DNA of 64,000 bases from Epinephelus fuscoguttatus. Lineage: Eukaryota; Chordata; Actinopteri; Perciformes; Serranidae. The position numbers and the translations under genes were made by a program. The stretch is from positions 37,422,777 through 37,486,776 of the forward strand of contig NC_064764.1 of NCBI RefSeq assembly GCF_011397635.1, read 5' to 3'. The notes below the pieces were generated by a model. It was not told the origin of the DNA and did no database searches. It saw nothing but the letters and a program-made list of their open reading frames with translations. Shown piece after piece: positions 34,511 to 46,695 of this stretch (its first letter is position 1; each line of letters begins with the position of its first letter).

Positions 34511-35350
34511 ACCAATGGCCCTCTAACCACAACTTTAGCAACTGGCTCAGCAGTGGAGTCTTTCAACATGGCCCACTTGCATTCCATGTCCCCAGCCTCC
34601 CCTGGGATGCACAAGACCTTGCCGACAGGGGCCTCAGCCAGATGTTCCCAGTTCACCTTCACTATGCTTTACTATTTCTGTGATATTTCAAGATTCTTTC
34701 GAGCTATTGGCATTTCCAATCAGGTGTTGTTATGCTCAAATTAAAATGCGCATAAAAAGAGGTGGATTGAGACACACCTACTGATTAGGGCCTTGCAGCA
34801 ACCCTACAATATCTCTAATTACAATGGAGTAAAAATGTTCAGGCATTAAAAAGAGCAATTACCACCTCACAGTTGTATGTCTACAGAAACTAGCCAAGTT
34901 GCAGTTACATTTTACATCCATGTCTGTCCATACTCATATGCAGCCATGAAAGTTGACAGTGCTTCAAATATGGATGTTGCTACGAAGAGGCTGCAAATTC
35001 TGAAACATGGATGCTTTGTACACATCTCCCCCCTGGCAGCACAGATTTATACAATCAGCACAGTTTCAAGATTAGACACAAATTAATGTATAACCAAATG
35101 AGATATGACATTGAATTATGACCAGAAAAGTGTTTTGGCAGAACATTATGATGTCACAGTGAAGTTCACCCTTGACCTTTTGGATATAAAATATCATCAC
35201 TATTAATTTACCCTACTAGACGTTTGTGTGACGTTTCGTCATAATTAGAGTTTACATTCTTGAGTTATGTCAAAACACATGTTTTGTGAGGTCCCAGTGG
35301 TCCTGACCTTTGACCACCAAAATCTAATCAGATCTTTCTTGAGTCCATGT

Positions 35351-36505
35351 TTAGTTTAGTTTAGTTTAGTTTAGTTTATCAAGGGACAGTGTGCAATAGC
35401 ATTAATCCTTTACAAGAAATGAGGAGATGGTTGCACCAGATTTAGCAATAACTGCTAATTTCCATCTGTAGTCCCAACATATAATTTACAATATACACAG
35501 ACCACAATCTAAAAAACAAAGAAACCTAAAATACAGATGAACAGAGGACAGCACAGAGACAATACAGACATACAATTTCCACATTTAAAATAACCAAGTT
35601 GTTCCAGTGCAGGGAGGAACAACTTACAAAACACTAAAAGGCAGTCCAAGTAGCAGCTCCTGATATAAAGTGCAAGGCAGGAATGTGCATAGATAAAGTG
35701 CTGGTGTTGTTGGTAGTTGACAAAGTGCTCGTAGCAGCAAAAAAAAGTTACAGAGTTGATTATAGTTTAGAGTACAACAATAAGAAACCTAAATACCAAC
35801 GATGGTAATATGACAGAAATATCTGTAACAGAGCTCAGATAAACAGCAGAAGAGAAACGCAAAACGAGACATAATGATAGAAAATCAGACAGGGAATCTG
35901 ACAGCAGCACGTAGTGTTGGCAACATTGCTTACTCAGGAGCCATTTCTTTGTGGCAAGGCAGAAACTGCGATAATTCCTGTTGATTTTCAAATCACTAGG
36001 GAGTCTATTCCATTCTCCGATGGCCTTGATGGAGAAAGCAGATTGACCAAAGGATGACTTTCTTTGTGGGATTTTACAGTCTCCTCTCGTCGCAGATCTT
36101 AAAGCTCTTGTTCTCTGTTCAGAGTAGGAGAGTATGAGTTTTTTCTATGTTGGGGGAGGGGGTGGGGGGGCTGCATTATTGATTATTTTATGTACTAAGC
36201 AAATGTTTGATAATGTACTTACATTGTCGAAGCTTAGTAAATTGTATTTGGAGAGAATGTTGCAGTGGTGGTGCTGTCTTGGTTTTCTGTCCAGAACCTT
36301 CAATGCTTGCCCGTAGAGAGATCTGATTGGATTTAGAGTGGTCTGGTTAGCTTGGGTCCAACATGGCATGCAGTATCTCATGTAGGGGAGTATCATAGCA
36401 TTGAAGTTCATTTTTGCAGCATCAGTTGTTAAAGAGTTCCTGACCTGATATGACAGAAGTTCATGATGTTGAATTTCAAAACATGAGCCATTTTAGCTAT
36501 GTGCA
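35351..36505 (-). mobile_element. LINE 3' end with TTTAG tail
   Basis: Minus-strand LINE whose 3' tail appears as TTTAG repeats at 35351. 36145-36411 encodes a post-RT segment (ILPYMRYCMPCWTQANQTTL, LYGQALKVLDRKP), and further on SSFGQSAFSIKAI and EWNRLPSDLKINRNYRSF. Target duplication CCATGT at 35345-35350 and 36506-36511. 5'-truncated. The matching site is empty in units 1, 2, 3 and 5, so it arrived after the array formed. Confidence 0.75.
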
Positions 36506-36530
36506 CCATGTGGATGTTTGTGCCAATTTG

Positions 36531-36783
36531 TGTCTCCAAAAGTAGATCAGGAGCCAGAGCCTTTAGCTATCAGGCTCCTCTCCTGTGGAATCATCTTCCT
36601 ATTACGGTCCAGGAGGCAGACACCATCTCCACATTTAAGACTAGACTTAAGACTTTCCTCTTTGATAAAGCTTATAGTTAGGGCTGGCTCAGGCTTGTCC
36701 TGTACCAGCCCCTAGTTAGGCTGACTTAGGCCTAGTCTGCCGGAGGACCCCCCTATAATACACCAGGCACCTTCTCTTCTTCT

Positions 36784-36822
<39 letters not shown>

Positions 36823-37483
36823 GGTATTCTATTACTGCATCTTGCTAACTCGGCCATTCTGGATGTCACTAACTCGGCTTCTTCTCCGGAGCCTTTGTGC
36901 TCCACTGTCTCTCAGATTAACTCATATCACAGCGGTGCCTGGACAGCGTGACGTGTGTGGTTGTGCTGCTGCCGTGGTCCCGCCAGATGCCTCCTGCTGC
37001 TGCTGCCATCATTAGTCATTAGTCATACTTCTTCTGTTATTATACACATATGACTATTGTCACACATGTATACTGCCAGATATTAATATATACTTTCAAC
37101 ATATTGTACCGCAGTAGCCAGAACTATAACTATAATATTATTACTTTCAATAATGTTGTTGTAAGCTACTGTCATTACCTGCATCTCTCTCTCTCTCTCT
37201 GTCTCATTGTGTCATGTGGATTACTGTTAATTTATTATGCTGATCTGTTCTGTACGACATCTATTGCACGTCTGTCCGTCCTGGAAGAGGGATCCCTCCT
37301 CAGTTGCTCTTCCTGAGGTTTCTACCGTTTTTTTTCCCCGTTAAAGGTTTTTTTGGGGAGTTTTTCCTGATCCGCTGCGAGGGTCATAAGGACAGAGGGA
37401 TGTCATATGCTGTAAAGCCCTCTGAGGCAAATTGTGATTTGTGATATTGGGCTGTATAAATAAAATTGAATTGAATTGAATTG
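36531..37483 (+). mobile_element. L2-like LINE, 3' end with TTGAA tail
   Basis: Short C-terminal frame (SKSRSGARAFSYQAPLLWNH, TISTFKTRLKTFLFDKAYS, stop at 36681), then a 3' UTR with a CT microsatellite, GATATTGGGCTGTATAAAT and ATTGA/TTGAA repeats. AATTTG on both sides is the likely target duplication. The same family, in reverse, is at 56017-57762. Confidence 0.8.
36775..36823. repeat. CT microsatellite
   Basis: CT-rich tract inside the LINE 3' UTR. The corresponding GA tract lies at 56714-56747 in the reverse copy. Confidence 0.95.
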
Positions 37484-37796
37484 AATTTGGAGAAAATTAC
37501 TCAAAGGTCCTGTTGAGATATCAGACAGACACAAGGTCACAGTGACCTTGACCTTTGGCCACCAAAATCTAATCAATTCATTTTTGAGTTTAAGTGGACA
37601 TTTGTGCCAAACCTAAATAAATTCTCTTAATGGAATTGTGTTTATTCATACCTGTGTTCTTTTTTGTTATTGTTGCTGATTATTTGGTTTGATGTGCTTG
37701 CAGTGTGTGTTGCCCAACTGAAACTGTGATGTTTGTATAGATCCTCTGTTTGTGAATCATCCATGTTTTAGGCATTGTCTTCTGTTAAGGCATTGT

Positions 37797-38070
37797 CATT
37801 ATTGTAGTCGTTATTGTTGTTGTTGTTTGTTGTTGTTTCTTGGTCTTGTTGTTATCATTATCATTACTATTGTTGTTGTTATTACAGTATTACTATTATT
37901 ATTGATGTGAATATTGAGTGAACAAGGGGTAGGACCAGATAAGTTTATACTTCTTCCTACTCCTTTTGAACATGTAAATGAGATGTGAATATATTGTTTT
38001 CTTCTCTTTCTAATTGTTTTAATCAATTGCTTATTTTTTTTTTTTTTTTTTTTTTTACATGTTCAAATAA

Positions 38071-38122
<52 letters not shown>
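37797..38122 (+). mobile_element. LINE-type 3' tail insertion (unit 4)
   Basis: Same insertion as at 24914, with a poly-T run near 38034-38056 and a terminal AT microsatellite of about 43 bp (38075-38117). Confidence 0.7.
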
Positions 38123-38132
38123 AAGGCTTTGT

Positions 38133-38848
38133 ATGAACCTAGACAGACACGGATGTAAACTGTGACTTCACTTTTGCAGAAACAAACAACTGCAAGGCAG
38201 TATTTCTAGTTTTGACTCGTGATGCTCTGAGGTTTTAATGAATCTGACTCGGGCCAACTAGAGTTGTGAACTCTCTGGTAGTGAAGAAATATGCTGCTCA
38301 TTACGTTCCTTCTAGTATTATTCATTCTCTATGAATGGAATTGTGTTTATTCATACCTGTGCTCTTATTTCTTATCATTGCTGATTATTTGATTTGATTT
38401 GAACCTGCTTGCAGTGTGGATTGCCCACATTGGCCTCTGTAGTTAATACACCTTTCTGTCTATCCATGACATTCAACTTCATAAGCAAAATGGCCACACC
38501 AGTGGGAGAAACCTTGTGAGAGTCACTCCAATGGGAGCCCCGTGCATAACAGGGAAATAATAGCAACATTATCATTTACTTTAGTTTTATTCTGTTTTTT
38601 ATTTGTCATCATACATTTAAAAATGTTTTGTTGCAAACAGACCTGCCATTTCAGCCTTGTCAAAAGGCTTCTGATATGAAACAAAGGAAGCCTCCAGAGC
38701 AACGACCACAATGCACATGTATATCCTCACCACACACACATATATACACATTTTTTCTTCCCCTGTTTGTTCAAGCACACATGGTCACAAGTCACATGGT
38801 AATGTGAAGAAAACATTTTCTACTCAGTCGGCATGTGCCGAAATGGAA

Positions 38849-38890
<42 letters not shown>

Positions 38891-39204
38891 GTTCTCTGGA
38901 GTCAACATCTCATGAAAATTAAAGTCTGTAAAGTGCAATTAAATGAGAAACATTTCTGGAACCATGCATGTACATACTTTCAGTGTTGTGTAAACACATA
39001 AGCCATCTGCATTAATACAGTATATATTGATGAATTTGAATATTAAATGTGATCAATACACCTGAGCCTATGATGGGAATATGAATGTCATTACTTGAAC
39101 AGGGTTCAAGTTTGCTAACTAAAGTCATGACAGTAAAGTTACTCACAGAGGCTAAATTCCAGGTGTGTTGACGTGATAATGGAGAAGTAATCAGCATTAA
39201 TACA
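38133..39204. repeat. Unit 4/5 junction, tail and OR-6 3' flank
   Basis: Tail sequence, the decayed coding-like segment (38640-38840), a CA tract at 38851-38888, and the OR 3' flank. No intact gene. Confidence 0.6.
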
Positions 39205-40125
39205 TCAAATCATTTTGGCCGGACAGATCAACTTCTTCAGATGTTTAAATATTTCTTTCACTTTGAGTCCATATACAACTGGATTGAAGAGAGGATAATA
39301 CAAAAACGCTTGTAAAGTCATTATGAAATGTAAATCAGATCCTGCATCCAGTCGAATTATAAGGACATCATATAGACACAGGGAGGAAAAGCTGATTAGA
39401 ATTATCAGGTGGGGTGAACAAGTCTGTGCAGCTTTTTTCCTGACATTTCTACCACTTCGATAGGATATTATCAGTATTCTGGTGTATGTAAAAAGTATGA
39501 AGAGTACAGGTAAAACTGCCACACTAAACAGAGTAACCATATCATTTATAGATCGTCCTACTGATACCACACAGAAGAGATTGTAATATGAATTGTTACA
39601 AAAAATTGCTTTTAAAGTGAAATTACAGAGTTTCATATAAGCACTCATTATTGTTGAGACTGCAATCTGACAAGCAGGCAGAACCCAAGCTACACCCAGG
39701 ATAATACTCACCATGTTTTTTGTCATGATAGTTGTATATTGCAGAGGTTTACATATAGACACATACCTGTCATAGGCCATGGCTGCCAACAGTAAGAAAT
39801 CTGAAGCACTAACAGAATAATATATAAAACATTGTAAGAGACAGGCTGAAAATGTTATGACCTGTTTTTCAGATAAAATATCAATCAATAATTTTGGGTA
39901 CACAGTAGTGCTGGTAACAACAGAGTTCAGTAACAATGCTGCAATGAAAATGTACATAGGCTCATGGAGATTCTGATGTATCCAAATAAGATACACAATG
40001 ATGATGTTAAAAGAGACTGATAGAACATACACAATAAACATATTTAGAAAAATTAAATACCTATAGTTGCCCATTTCAGCATACCCATAAAGAGTTATAT
40101 ACGTCAGATTTAATTCACCATCCAT
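39205..40125 (-). CDS. Odorant receptor OR-6 (subtype II)
   Basis: Intact olfactory GPCR, 306 residues. Subtype II region: VAWVLPACQIAVSTIMSAYM, NLFCVVSVGRSINDMVTLFS at 182-201 and YDVLIIRLDAGSD at 252-264. ISYRSG at the TM5 end has S where the other array ORs have a second R. All family hallmarks are present: NLT site at 6, LHEPMY, C95 in FSACLLQ, MAYDRYVSICKPLQY, KAAQTC, PLFNPVVYG, tail CPAKMI. It lies in unit 5 and is most like OR-7. Confidence 0.97.
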   Translation of the reverse strand: MDGELNLTYITLYGYAEMGNYRYLIFLNMFIVYVLSVSFNIIIVYLIWIHQNLHEPMYIFIAALLLNSVVTSTTVYPKLLIDILSEKQVITFSACLLQCFIYYSVSASDFLLLAAMAYDRYVSICKPLQYTTIMTKNMVSIILGVAWVLPACQIAVSTIMSAYMKLCNFTLKAIFCNNSYYNLFCVVSVGRSINDMVTLFSVAVLPVLFILFTYTRILIISYRSGRNVRKKAAQTCSPHLIILISFSSLCLYDVLIIRLDAGSDLHFIMTLQAFLYYPLFNPVVYGLKVKEIFKHLKKLICPAKMI

Positions 40126-40335
40126 GAAGAATGTCACAACTTAAACCCACACAGGCAGATTGTATCACAGCATAAATGAATCAACCGAGAAAAGTCTGTG
40201 AAGGTCAACATAGATCATGTATTTGATGGTTTCATTCATTTACAGATACCTGACCTTCAGCTGCACTTAATGTGTGTTCATCTTCAGTCAGGAAGTGAAC
40301 TGTTGGAGTTAGACTAAATATTTTCTGACATTTCA

Positions 40336-40438
40336 TCACCCTCAATGGAACTCATTAACTCTTCCACCAAGAGCTGATGTCATGTCAACAACTTCATTAA
40401 ACTCTGGAGGCCTGAACCCATAGGTGTTAAACTTTGTT
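40336..40438 (-). promoter_or_regulatory. Conserved upstream block of OR-6
   Basis: About 211-313 bp before the ATG; followed by a long GT microsatellite at 40448-40497. Confidence 0.45.
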
Positions 40439-40444
40439 TATATG

Positions 40445-40447
<3 letters not shown>

Positions 40448-40497
<50 letters not shown>
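40448..40497. repeat. GT microsatellite
   Basis: About 25 GT units. The equivalent tract is shorter in the other units (for example 22023-22045). Confidence 0.95.
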
Positions 40498-40500
<3 letters not shown>

Positions 40501-40638
40501 GTTGTTGTTGTTGTTTTTTTAAACTTTTAATGCCTCTGCGCTGGCGACAGCCACAAACAACTGCAGTGTTATGTTTTGGGGTTGTTCATCTTGCAGTGCA
40601 TTCCTCCCATTCTTGTGAATGTGATATCTCAAGAATGC

Positions 40639-43231
40639 ATTAATAGAGAATAAATAATACCAGAAAATAAAGTAATGGGCAACATATTTCATTACTACAG
40701 CAGAGGTTCTGGGTCTATCCCGCAGCCTCCTATGAGTTGGACGAGCCCAGAAAACCTTGAGTATGAGAAATCAAGGAGGATCCTGATCAGACCACCTAAA
40801 TTAGCCCCTCTCTGCGCTAAGAACCACCCTACGTAGGAACCTAATTTTGGCCACCTGTATCCATGATCTCATTCTTTTGATCACTACCCAAAGCTCATGA
40901 CCATAGGTGAGGGCTGGGATGTAGATGGACCTTTAAACCAAAAGCTTTGCCTTGTGGCTCAGCTCCCTCTTCCCCACAACAGTCAGGCCTGGCGCTCACT
41001 TCACTGCAGACACCTCGCCAAGGTGCCTGTCCATCTCACACTACATTCATCCAAACAGCTTCACACTAGGCTACCAAACTACCCCAGTGCATGCTGGAGG
41101 TCATGGTGTGATGAAGCCAACTGAACTTAATATCTATGTAGAGCAAGGATGGAATTATGAGTTCCCTAAAGTTCCACAGTTTGCACTTTCCTTACACAAG
41201 GACCGGATAGCAATGACCCAAGTACCCTGTATTCACGTATTACCCCCCACATGAATCCCAATGGGAAAAGGTTGTAAGCCTTCTCCTAGTCTAGAAAACA
41301 CATGTAGACTGGATGGGCAAACTCCTAGGACCCCTCTAGCAGCCCTGTAAGGGTAAAGAGCTGGTCCACTGGTCCACTGATCCATGGCCAGGGCTGAATC
41401 CACTTTGCTCCTCCTGAATTCAAGGTTCAACAATCAATCAGAGCCTCCCTTCCAGCACCCTGGAGTTTTTTGGGGTTTTTTTACAGGGAGGCTGAGAAGT
41501 GTGATACCCCTCTAATTGGAGCACACTTGCCAGTCTCTGTTTTTATGTTTTTTTTTTAAATGGGAACCACTGGCCCGGTCAACAACTCCACAGGCAACGT
41601 CCTCAACCTCCACACAACATTGACAACTCATTTCTGCTGAGACAGCCCAACAATGTTCAAAGCATTCAGGATCTCAGGGTGAATCTCATCAACATTTGGC
41701 ACCTTCGTGCTGGGGAGCTTTTGTCTACCTCAGCAACCTCTGCCAGGGATATGGGCAAGGGTTCCCCTGGCTCTTCAGACTTTGCGCCCTCCACTGAGGA
41801 TATGTTGGCCAGGTTCAGAAGCTCCACAAAGTGTTTTTTCAACCATTTGACAACATCCCCAGTCTGGGTCAGACGTCCTCCTCCCCTGCTGAACGCAGCC
41901 TGAGACAAGCCCTGCTCTCCTTTCCTGAGGTGTCCAAAGGGTTGCCAGGACTTCCTTGAGGCCAACTGAAAGTCATTCTCCATAGCCTTCCTGAACTCCT
42001 CCCACACCTGGGTTTTTGGTTTGCTGACCATTGCAGCTGCAATCCTACTGGCCAAATGGTATCTGTCTGCTGCTTCAGGAGACCCCTGAGCCAACCAAGC
42101 CTGAAAGGCCTCCTTTTTCAGACAGACACCCAACCTTCACAGCTGGTGTTCACCAGTGGGTTCTTAGATTACTGCCATAAAAGGCACCAATGGCCCTCTA
42201 ACCACAACTTTTAGCAACTGGCTCAGCAGTGGAGTCTTTCAACATGGCCCACTTGCATTCCATGTCCCCAACCCTGGGATGCAGAAAAAACTCTTCTCGA
42301 GGTTGGAGTTAAAGACCTTGCCGACAGGGGCCTCAGCCAGACGTTCCCAGTTCACCTTCACCATGCTTTACTATTACTGTGATATTTCAAGATTCTTTAG
42401 AGCTATTGGCATTTCCAATCAGGTGTTGTTATGCTCAAATTAAAATGCACATAAAAAGAGCTGGATTGAGACACACCTACTGATTAGGGCCTTGCAGCAA
42501 CCCTACAATATCTCTAATTACAATGGAGTAAAAATGTTCACGGAGGCATTAAAAACAACAATTACCACCTCTTGTATGTCTGCAGAAACTAGTCAAGTTG
42601 CAGTTACATTTTACATCCATGTCTGTCCATACTCATGTGCAGCCATGAAAGTTGACAGTGCTTCAAATATGGATGTTGCTGCGAAGAGGCTGCAAATTCT
42701 AAAACGTGGATGCTGCGTACACATCTCCCCCCTGGCAGCACAGATTTATACAATCAGCACAGTTTCAAGATTAGACACCAATTAAGTATATAACCAAATG
42801 TCTCCCCTTCTGTTCCTGAGATATGACATTGAATTATGACCAGAAAAGTGTTTTTGCAGAACATTATGATGTCACAGTGAAGTTCACCCTTGACCTTTTG
42901 GATATGAAATATCATCACTTTGTCAGTTTACCCTATTAGACGTTTGTGTGACGTTTTGTCATAATTAGAGTGTAAATTCTTGAGTTATGTCAAAACACAT
43001 GTTTTGTGAGGTTACAGTGGTCCTAACCTTTGACCAACAAAATCTAATTAGATCTTTCTTGAGTCCATGTGGACGTTTGTGCCAATTTGGAGAAAATTAC
43101 TCAAAGGTCCTGTTGAGATATCAGACAGACACAAGGTCACAGTGACCTTGACCTTTGGCCACCAAAATCTAATCAAGTCACTTTTGAGTCTGAGTCGACA
43201 TTTGTGCCAAACCTAAATAAATTCTCTTAAT
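40639..43231. repeat. Inverted spacer segment (unit 5)
   Basis: Reversed segment as in units 2-4. ERE-like palindrome at 43134-43148. It carries the AAAAAACTCTTCTCGAGG phrase (42285) shared only with unit 3. Confidence 0.85.
40710..42180 (-). mobile_element. RTE-like LINE relic (unit 5)
   Basis: Same relic. 41666-42133 keeps a 155-codon remnant (VCLKKEAFQAWLAQGSPEAA), like unit 4 at its start but unit 2 at its end. RT core deleted. Confidence 0.8.
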
Positions 43232-43396
43232 GGAATTGTGTTTATTCATACCTGTGTTCTTTTTTGTTATTGTTGCTGATTATTTGGTTTGATGTGCTTG
43301 CAGTGTGTGTTGCCCAACTGAAACTGTGATGTTTGTATAGATCCTCTGTTTGTGAATCATCCATGTTTTAGGCATTGTCTTCTGTTAAGGCATTGT

Positions 43397-43782
<386 letters not shown>

Positions 43783-43792
43783 AAGGCTTTGT

Positions 43793-44827
43793 ATGAACCT
43801 GGACAGACATGGATGTAAACTGTGACTTCACTTTTGCAGAAACAAACAACTGCAAGGCAGTATTTCTAGTTTTGACTCATGATGCTCTGAGGTTTAATGA
43901 ATCTGACTCGCCAACTAGAGTTGTGAACTCTCTGGTAGTGAAGAAATATGCTGCTCATTACGTTCCTTCTAGTATTATTCATTCTCTATGAATGGAATTG
44001 TGTTTATTCATACCTGTGCTCTTATTTCTTATCATTGCTGATTATTTGATTTGATTCGAACCTGCTTGCAGTGTGGATTGCCCACATTGGCCTCTGTAGT
44101 TAATACACCTTTCTGTCTATCCATGACATTCATCTTCATAAGCAAAATGGCCACACCAGTGGGAGAAACCTTGTGAGAGTCACTCCAATGGGAGCCCCGT
44201 GCATAACAGGGAAATAATAGCAACATTATCATTTACTTTAGTTTTATTCTGTTTTTTATTTGTCATCATACATTTAAAAATGTTTTGTTGCAAACAGACC
44301 TGCCATTTCAGCCTTGTCAAAAGGCTTCTGATATGAAACAAAGGAAGCCTCCAGAGCAACGACCACAATGCACATGTATATCCTCACCACACACACATAT
44401 ATACACATTTTTTCTTCCCCTGTTTGTTCAAGCACACATGGTCACAAGTCACATGGTAATGTGAAAAAAAAAACATTTTCTACTCAGTCGGCATGTGCCG
44501 AAATGGAAGACACACACACACATACACACACACACACACACACAAGTCTGTAAAGTGCAATTAAATGAGAAACATTTCTGGAACCATGCATGTACATACT
44601 TTCAGTGTTGTGTAAACACATAAGCCATCTGCATTAATACAGTATATATTGATGAATTTGAATATTAAATGTGATCAATACACCCTGAGCCTATGATGGG
44701 AATATGAATGTCATTACTTGAACAGGGTTCAAGTTTGCTAACTAAAGTCATGACAGTAAAGTTACTCACAGAGGCTAAATTCCAGGTGTGTTGACGTGAT
44801 AATGGAGAAGTAACCAGCATTAATACA
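43793..44827. repeat. Unit 5/6 junction, tail and OR-7 3' flank
   Basis: Tail, the decayed coding-like segment (44290-44490), a short CA tract and the OR 3' flank. No intact gene. Confidence 0.6.
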
Positions 44828-45748
44828 TCAAATCATTTTGGCCGGACAGATCAACTTCTTCAGATGTTTAAATATTTCTTTCACTTTGAGTCCATATACA
44901 ACTGGATTGAAGAGAGGATAATACAAAAACGCTTGTAAAGTCATTATGAAATGTAAATCAGATCCTGCATCCAGTCGAATTATAAGGATATCATATAGAC
45001 ACAAAGAAGAAAAGCTGATTAGAATTATCAGGTGGGGTGAACAAGTCTGTGCAGCTTTTTTCCTGACATTTCTACCTCTTCGATAGGATATTATCAGTAT
45101 TCTGGTGTATGTAAAAAGTATGAAGAGTACAGGTAAAACTGCCAGATTAAACGTAGTAACCATATCATTTATAGATCGTCCTACTGATGCCACACAGAAG
45201 AGATTGTAATATGAATTGTTACAAAAAATTGCTTTTAAAGTGAAATTACAGAGTTTCATATAAGCACTCATTATTGTTGAGACTGCAATCTGACAAGCAG
45301 GCAGAACCCAAGCTACACCCAGGATAATACTCACCACGTTTTTTGTCATGATAGTTGTGTATTGCAGAGGTTTACATATAGACACATACCTGTCATAGGC
45401 CATGGCCGCCAACAGTAAGAAATCTGAAGCACTAACAGAATAATATATAAAACATTGTAAGAGACAGGCTGAAAATGTTATGACCTGTTTTTCAGATAAA
45501 ATATCAACCAATAACTTTGGGTACACAGTAGTGCTGGTAACAACAGAGTTCAGTAACAATGCTGCAATGAAAATGTACATAGGCTCATGGAGATTCTGAT
45601 GTATCCAAATAAGGTACACAATGATGATGTTAAAAGAGACTGATAGAACATATACAATAAACATATTTAGAAAAATTAAATACCTGTAGTTGCCCATTTC
45701 AACAAACCCATAAAGAGTTATATACGTTAGATTTAATTCACCATCCAT
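44828..45748 (-). CDS. Odorant receptor OR-7 (subtype II, partly mosaic)
   Basis: Intact olfactory GPCR, 306 residues. Mostly subtype II (VAWVLPACQIAVSTIMSAYM, NLFCVASVGRSINDM, IIRLDAGSD). At 199-206 it reads TFNLAVLP, where FNLAVLP is the subtype I form and the following VLF is the subtype II form. N-terminal change: F15 in YGFVEMG. All hallmarks intact (NLT at 6, LHEPMY, MAYDRYVSICKPLQY, KAAQTC, PLFNPVVYG, CPAKMI). It lies in the last unit of the array, whose upstream spacer lacks the LINE and keeps the older junction. Confidence 0.97.
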   Translation of the reverse strand: MDGELNLTYITLYGFVEMGNYRYLIFLNMFIVYVLSVSFNIIIVYLIWIHQNLHEPMYIFIAALLLNSVVTSTTVYPKLLVDILSEKQVITFSACLLQCFIYYSVSASDFLLLAAMAYDRYVSICKPLQYTTIMTKNVVSIILGVAWVLPACQIAVSTIMSAYMKLCNFTLKAIFCNNSYYNLFCVASVGRSINDMVTTFNLAVLPVLFILFTYTRILIISYRRGRNVRKKAAQTCSPHLIILISFSSLCLYDILIIRLDAGSDLHFIMTLQAFLYYPLFNPVVYGLKVKEIFKHLKKLICPAKMI

Positions 45749-45961
45749 GAAGAATGTCACAACTTAAACCCACACAGGCAGATCGTATCACAGCATAAAT
45801 GAATCAACCGAGAAAAGTCTGTGAAGGTCAACATAGATCATGTATTTGATGGTTTCATTCATTTACAGATACCTGACCTTCAGCTGCACTTGATTTGTGT
45901 TCATCTTCACAGATCAGAAACTGAAGTGTTTAAATCAGATCAAATATTTTCTTACATTTCT

Positions 45962-46065
45962 TCACCCTCCATGGATCTCATTAACTCTTCCACCAAGAGC
46001 TGGTGTCATGTCAACAACTTTATCAAACTCTGGAGGCCTGAACCCACAGGTGTTAAACTTTGTTT
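45962..46065 (-). promoter_or_regulatory. Conserved upstream block of OR-7
   Basis: About 214-317 bp before the ATG. Here the coding-like frame is fully open: FNTCGFRPPEFDKVVDMTPA, then LGGRVNEIHGG and a stop. Confidence 0.5.
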
Positions 46066-46383
46066 ACATGGATATATGTGTGTGTGTGTGTGTGTGTGTT
46101 TGTGTTTTTAAACTTTTAATGCCTCTGCGCCGGCGACAGCCATGGCCAACGGAGATGTTATGTTTTGGGGTTGTTCATCTTGCAGTGCATTCCTCCAAGT
46201 CTTGTGAATGTGATATCTCAAGAATGCATTAAGAGAATTCATTTAAGTTTGGCAAAAATGTCAACTCAGACTCAAAGATGGATTGATTTGATGCAAACAT
46301 TGGGGGGAAACAACTATTGACTTGCATGTGCACCAACCACAGTACAACACACACAGATACTTTAGATTAGGTTCAGGTTAGGT

Positions 46384-46695
46384 TAGGAGTGGACAATATG
46401 TATCAATATTATGTTGATATCATGATATGAGACTAGATATCATCATATATTTTGGTTTTCGTAATATTGTAAGTTTTTTCCTGGGTTTGAAGGCTAGATT
46501 ACAGTAAACGATGCCATTTTCTGAATTTGCCAGATTGTCCCAGCTGTTTTCTAATTGCCTTCAAGTTATTGATGATTATTTCTCAAAAATCTTGTGTAGA
46601 TTTTTATGTGAAAGCAATATCGTCCAATATCCATGTCAAGGGATTTGGTCAAAAATATTGTGATATTTGGTTTCCTCCATATCGTCCAGCCCTAC
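46384..46695. mobile_element. MITE with TAGGGCTGGACGATATG-type ends
   Basis: Left end TAGGAGTGGACAATATG; right end is the complement of TAGGGCTGGACGATATGG. About 312 bp, non-coding, AT-rich with ATATCATGATAT-type words. I recall these ends from common fish MITEs. Confidence 0.7.

Larger units (their letters stand above)
32936..37631. repeat. Inverted spacer segment (unit 4), enlarged
   Basis: Reversed like units 2, 3 and 5, but interrupted by two later LINE insertions (35351-36505 and 36531-37483). It keeps CTGACTTTGTTCCGAGG near 33476, shared with unit 1 and lost from units 2, 3 and 5. ERE-like palindrome at 37534-37548. Confidence 0.85.
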
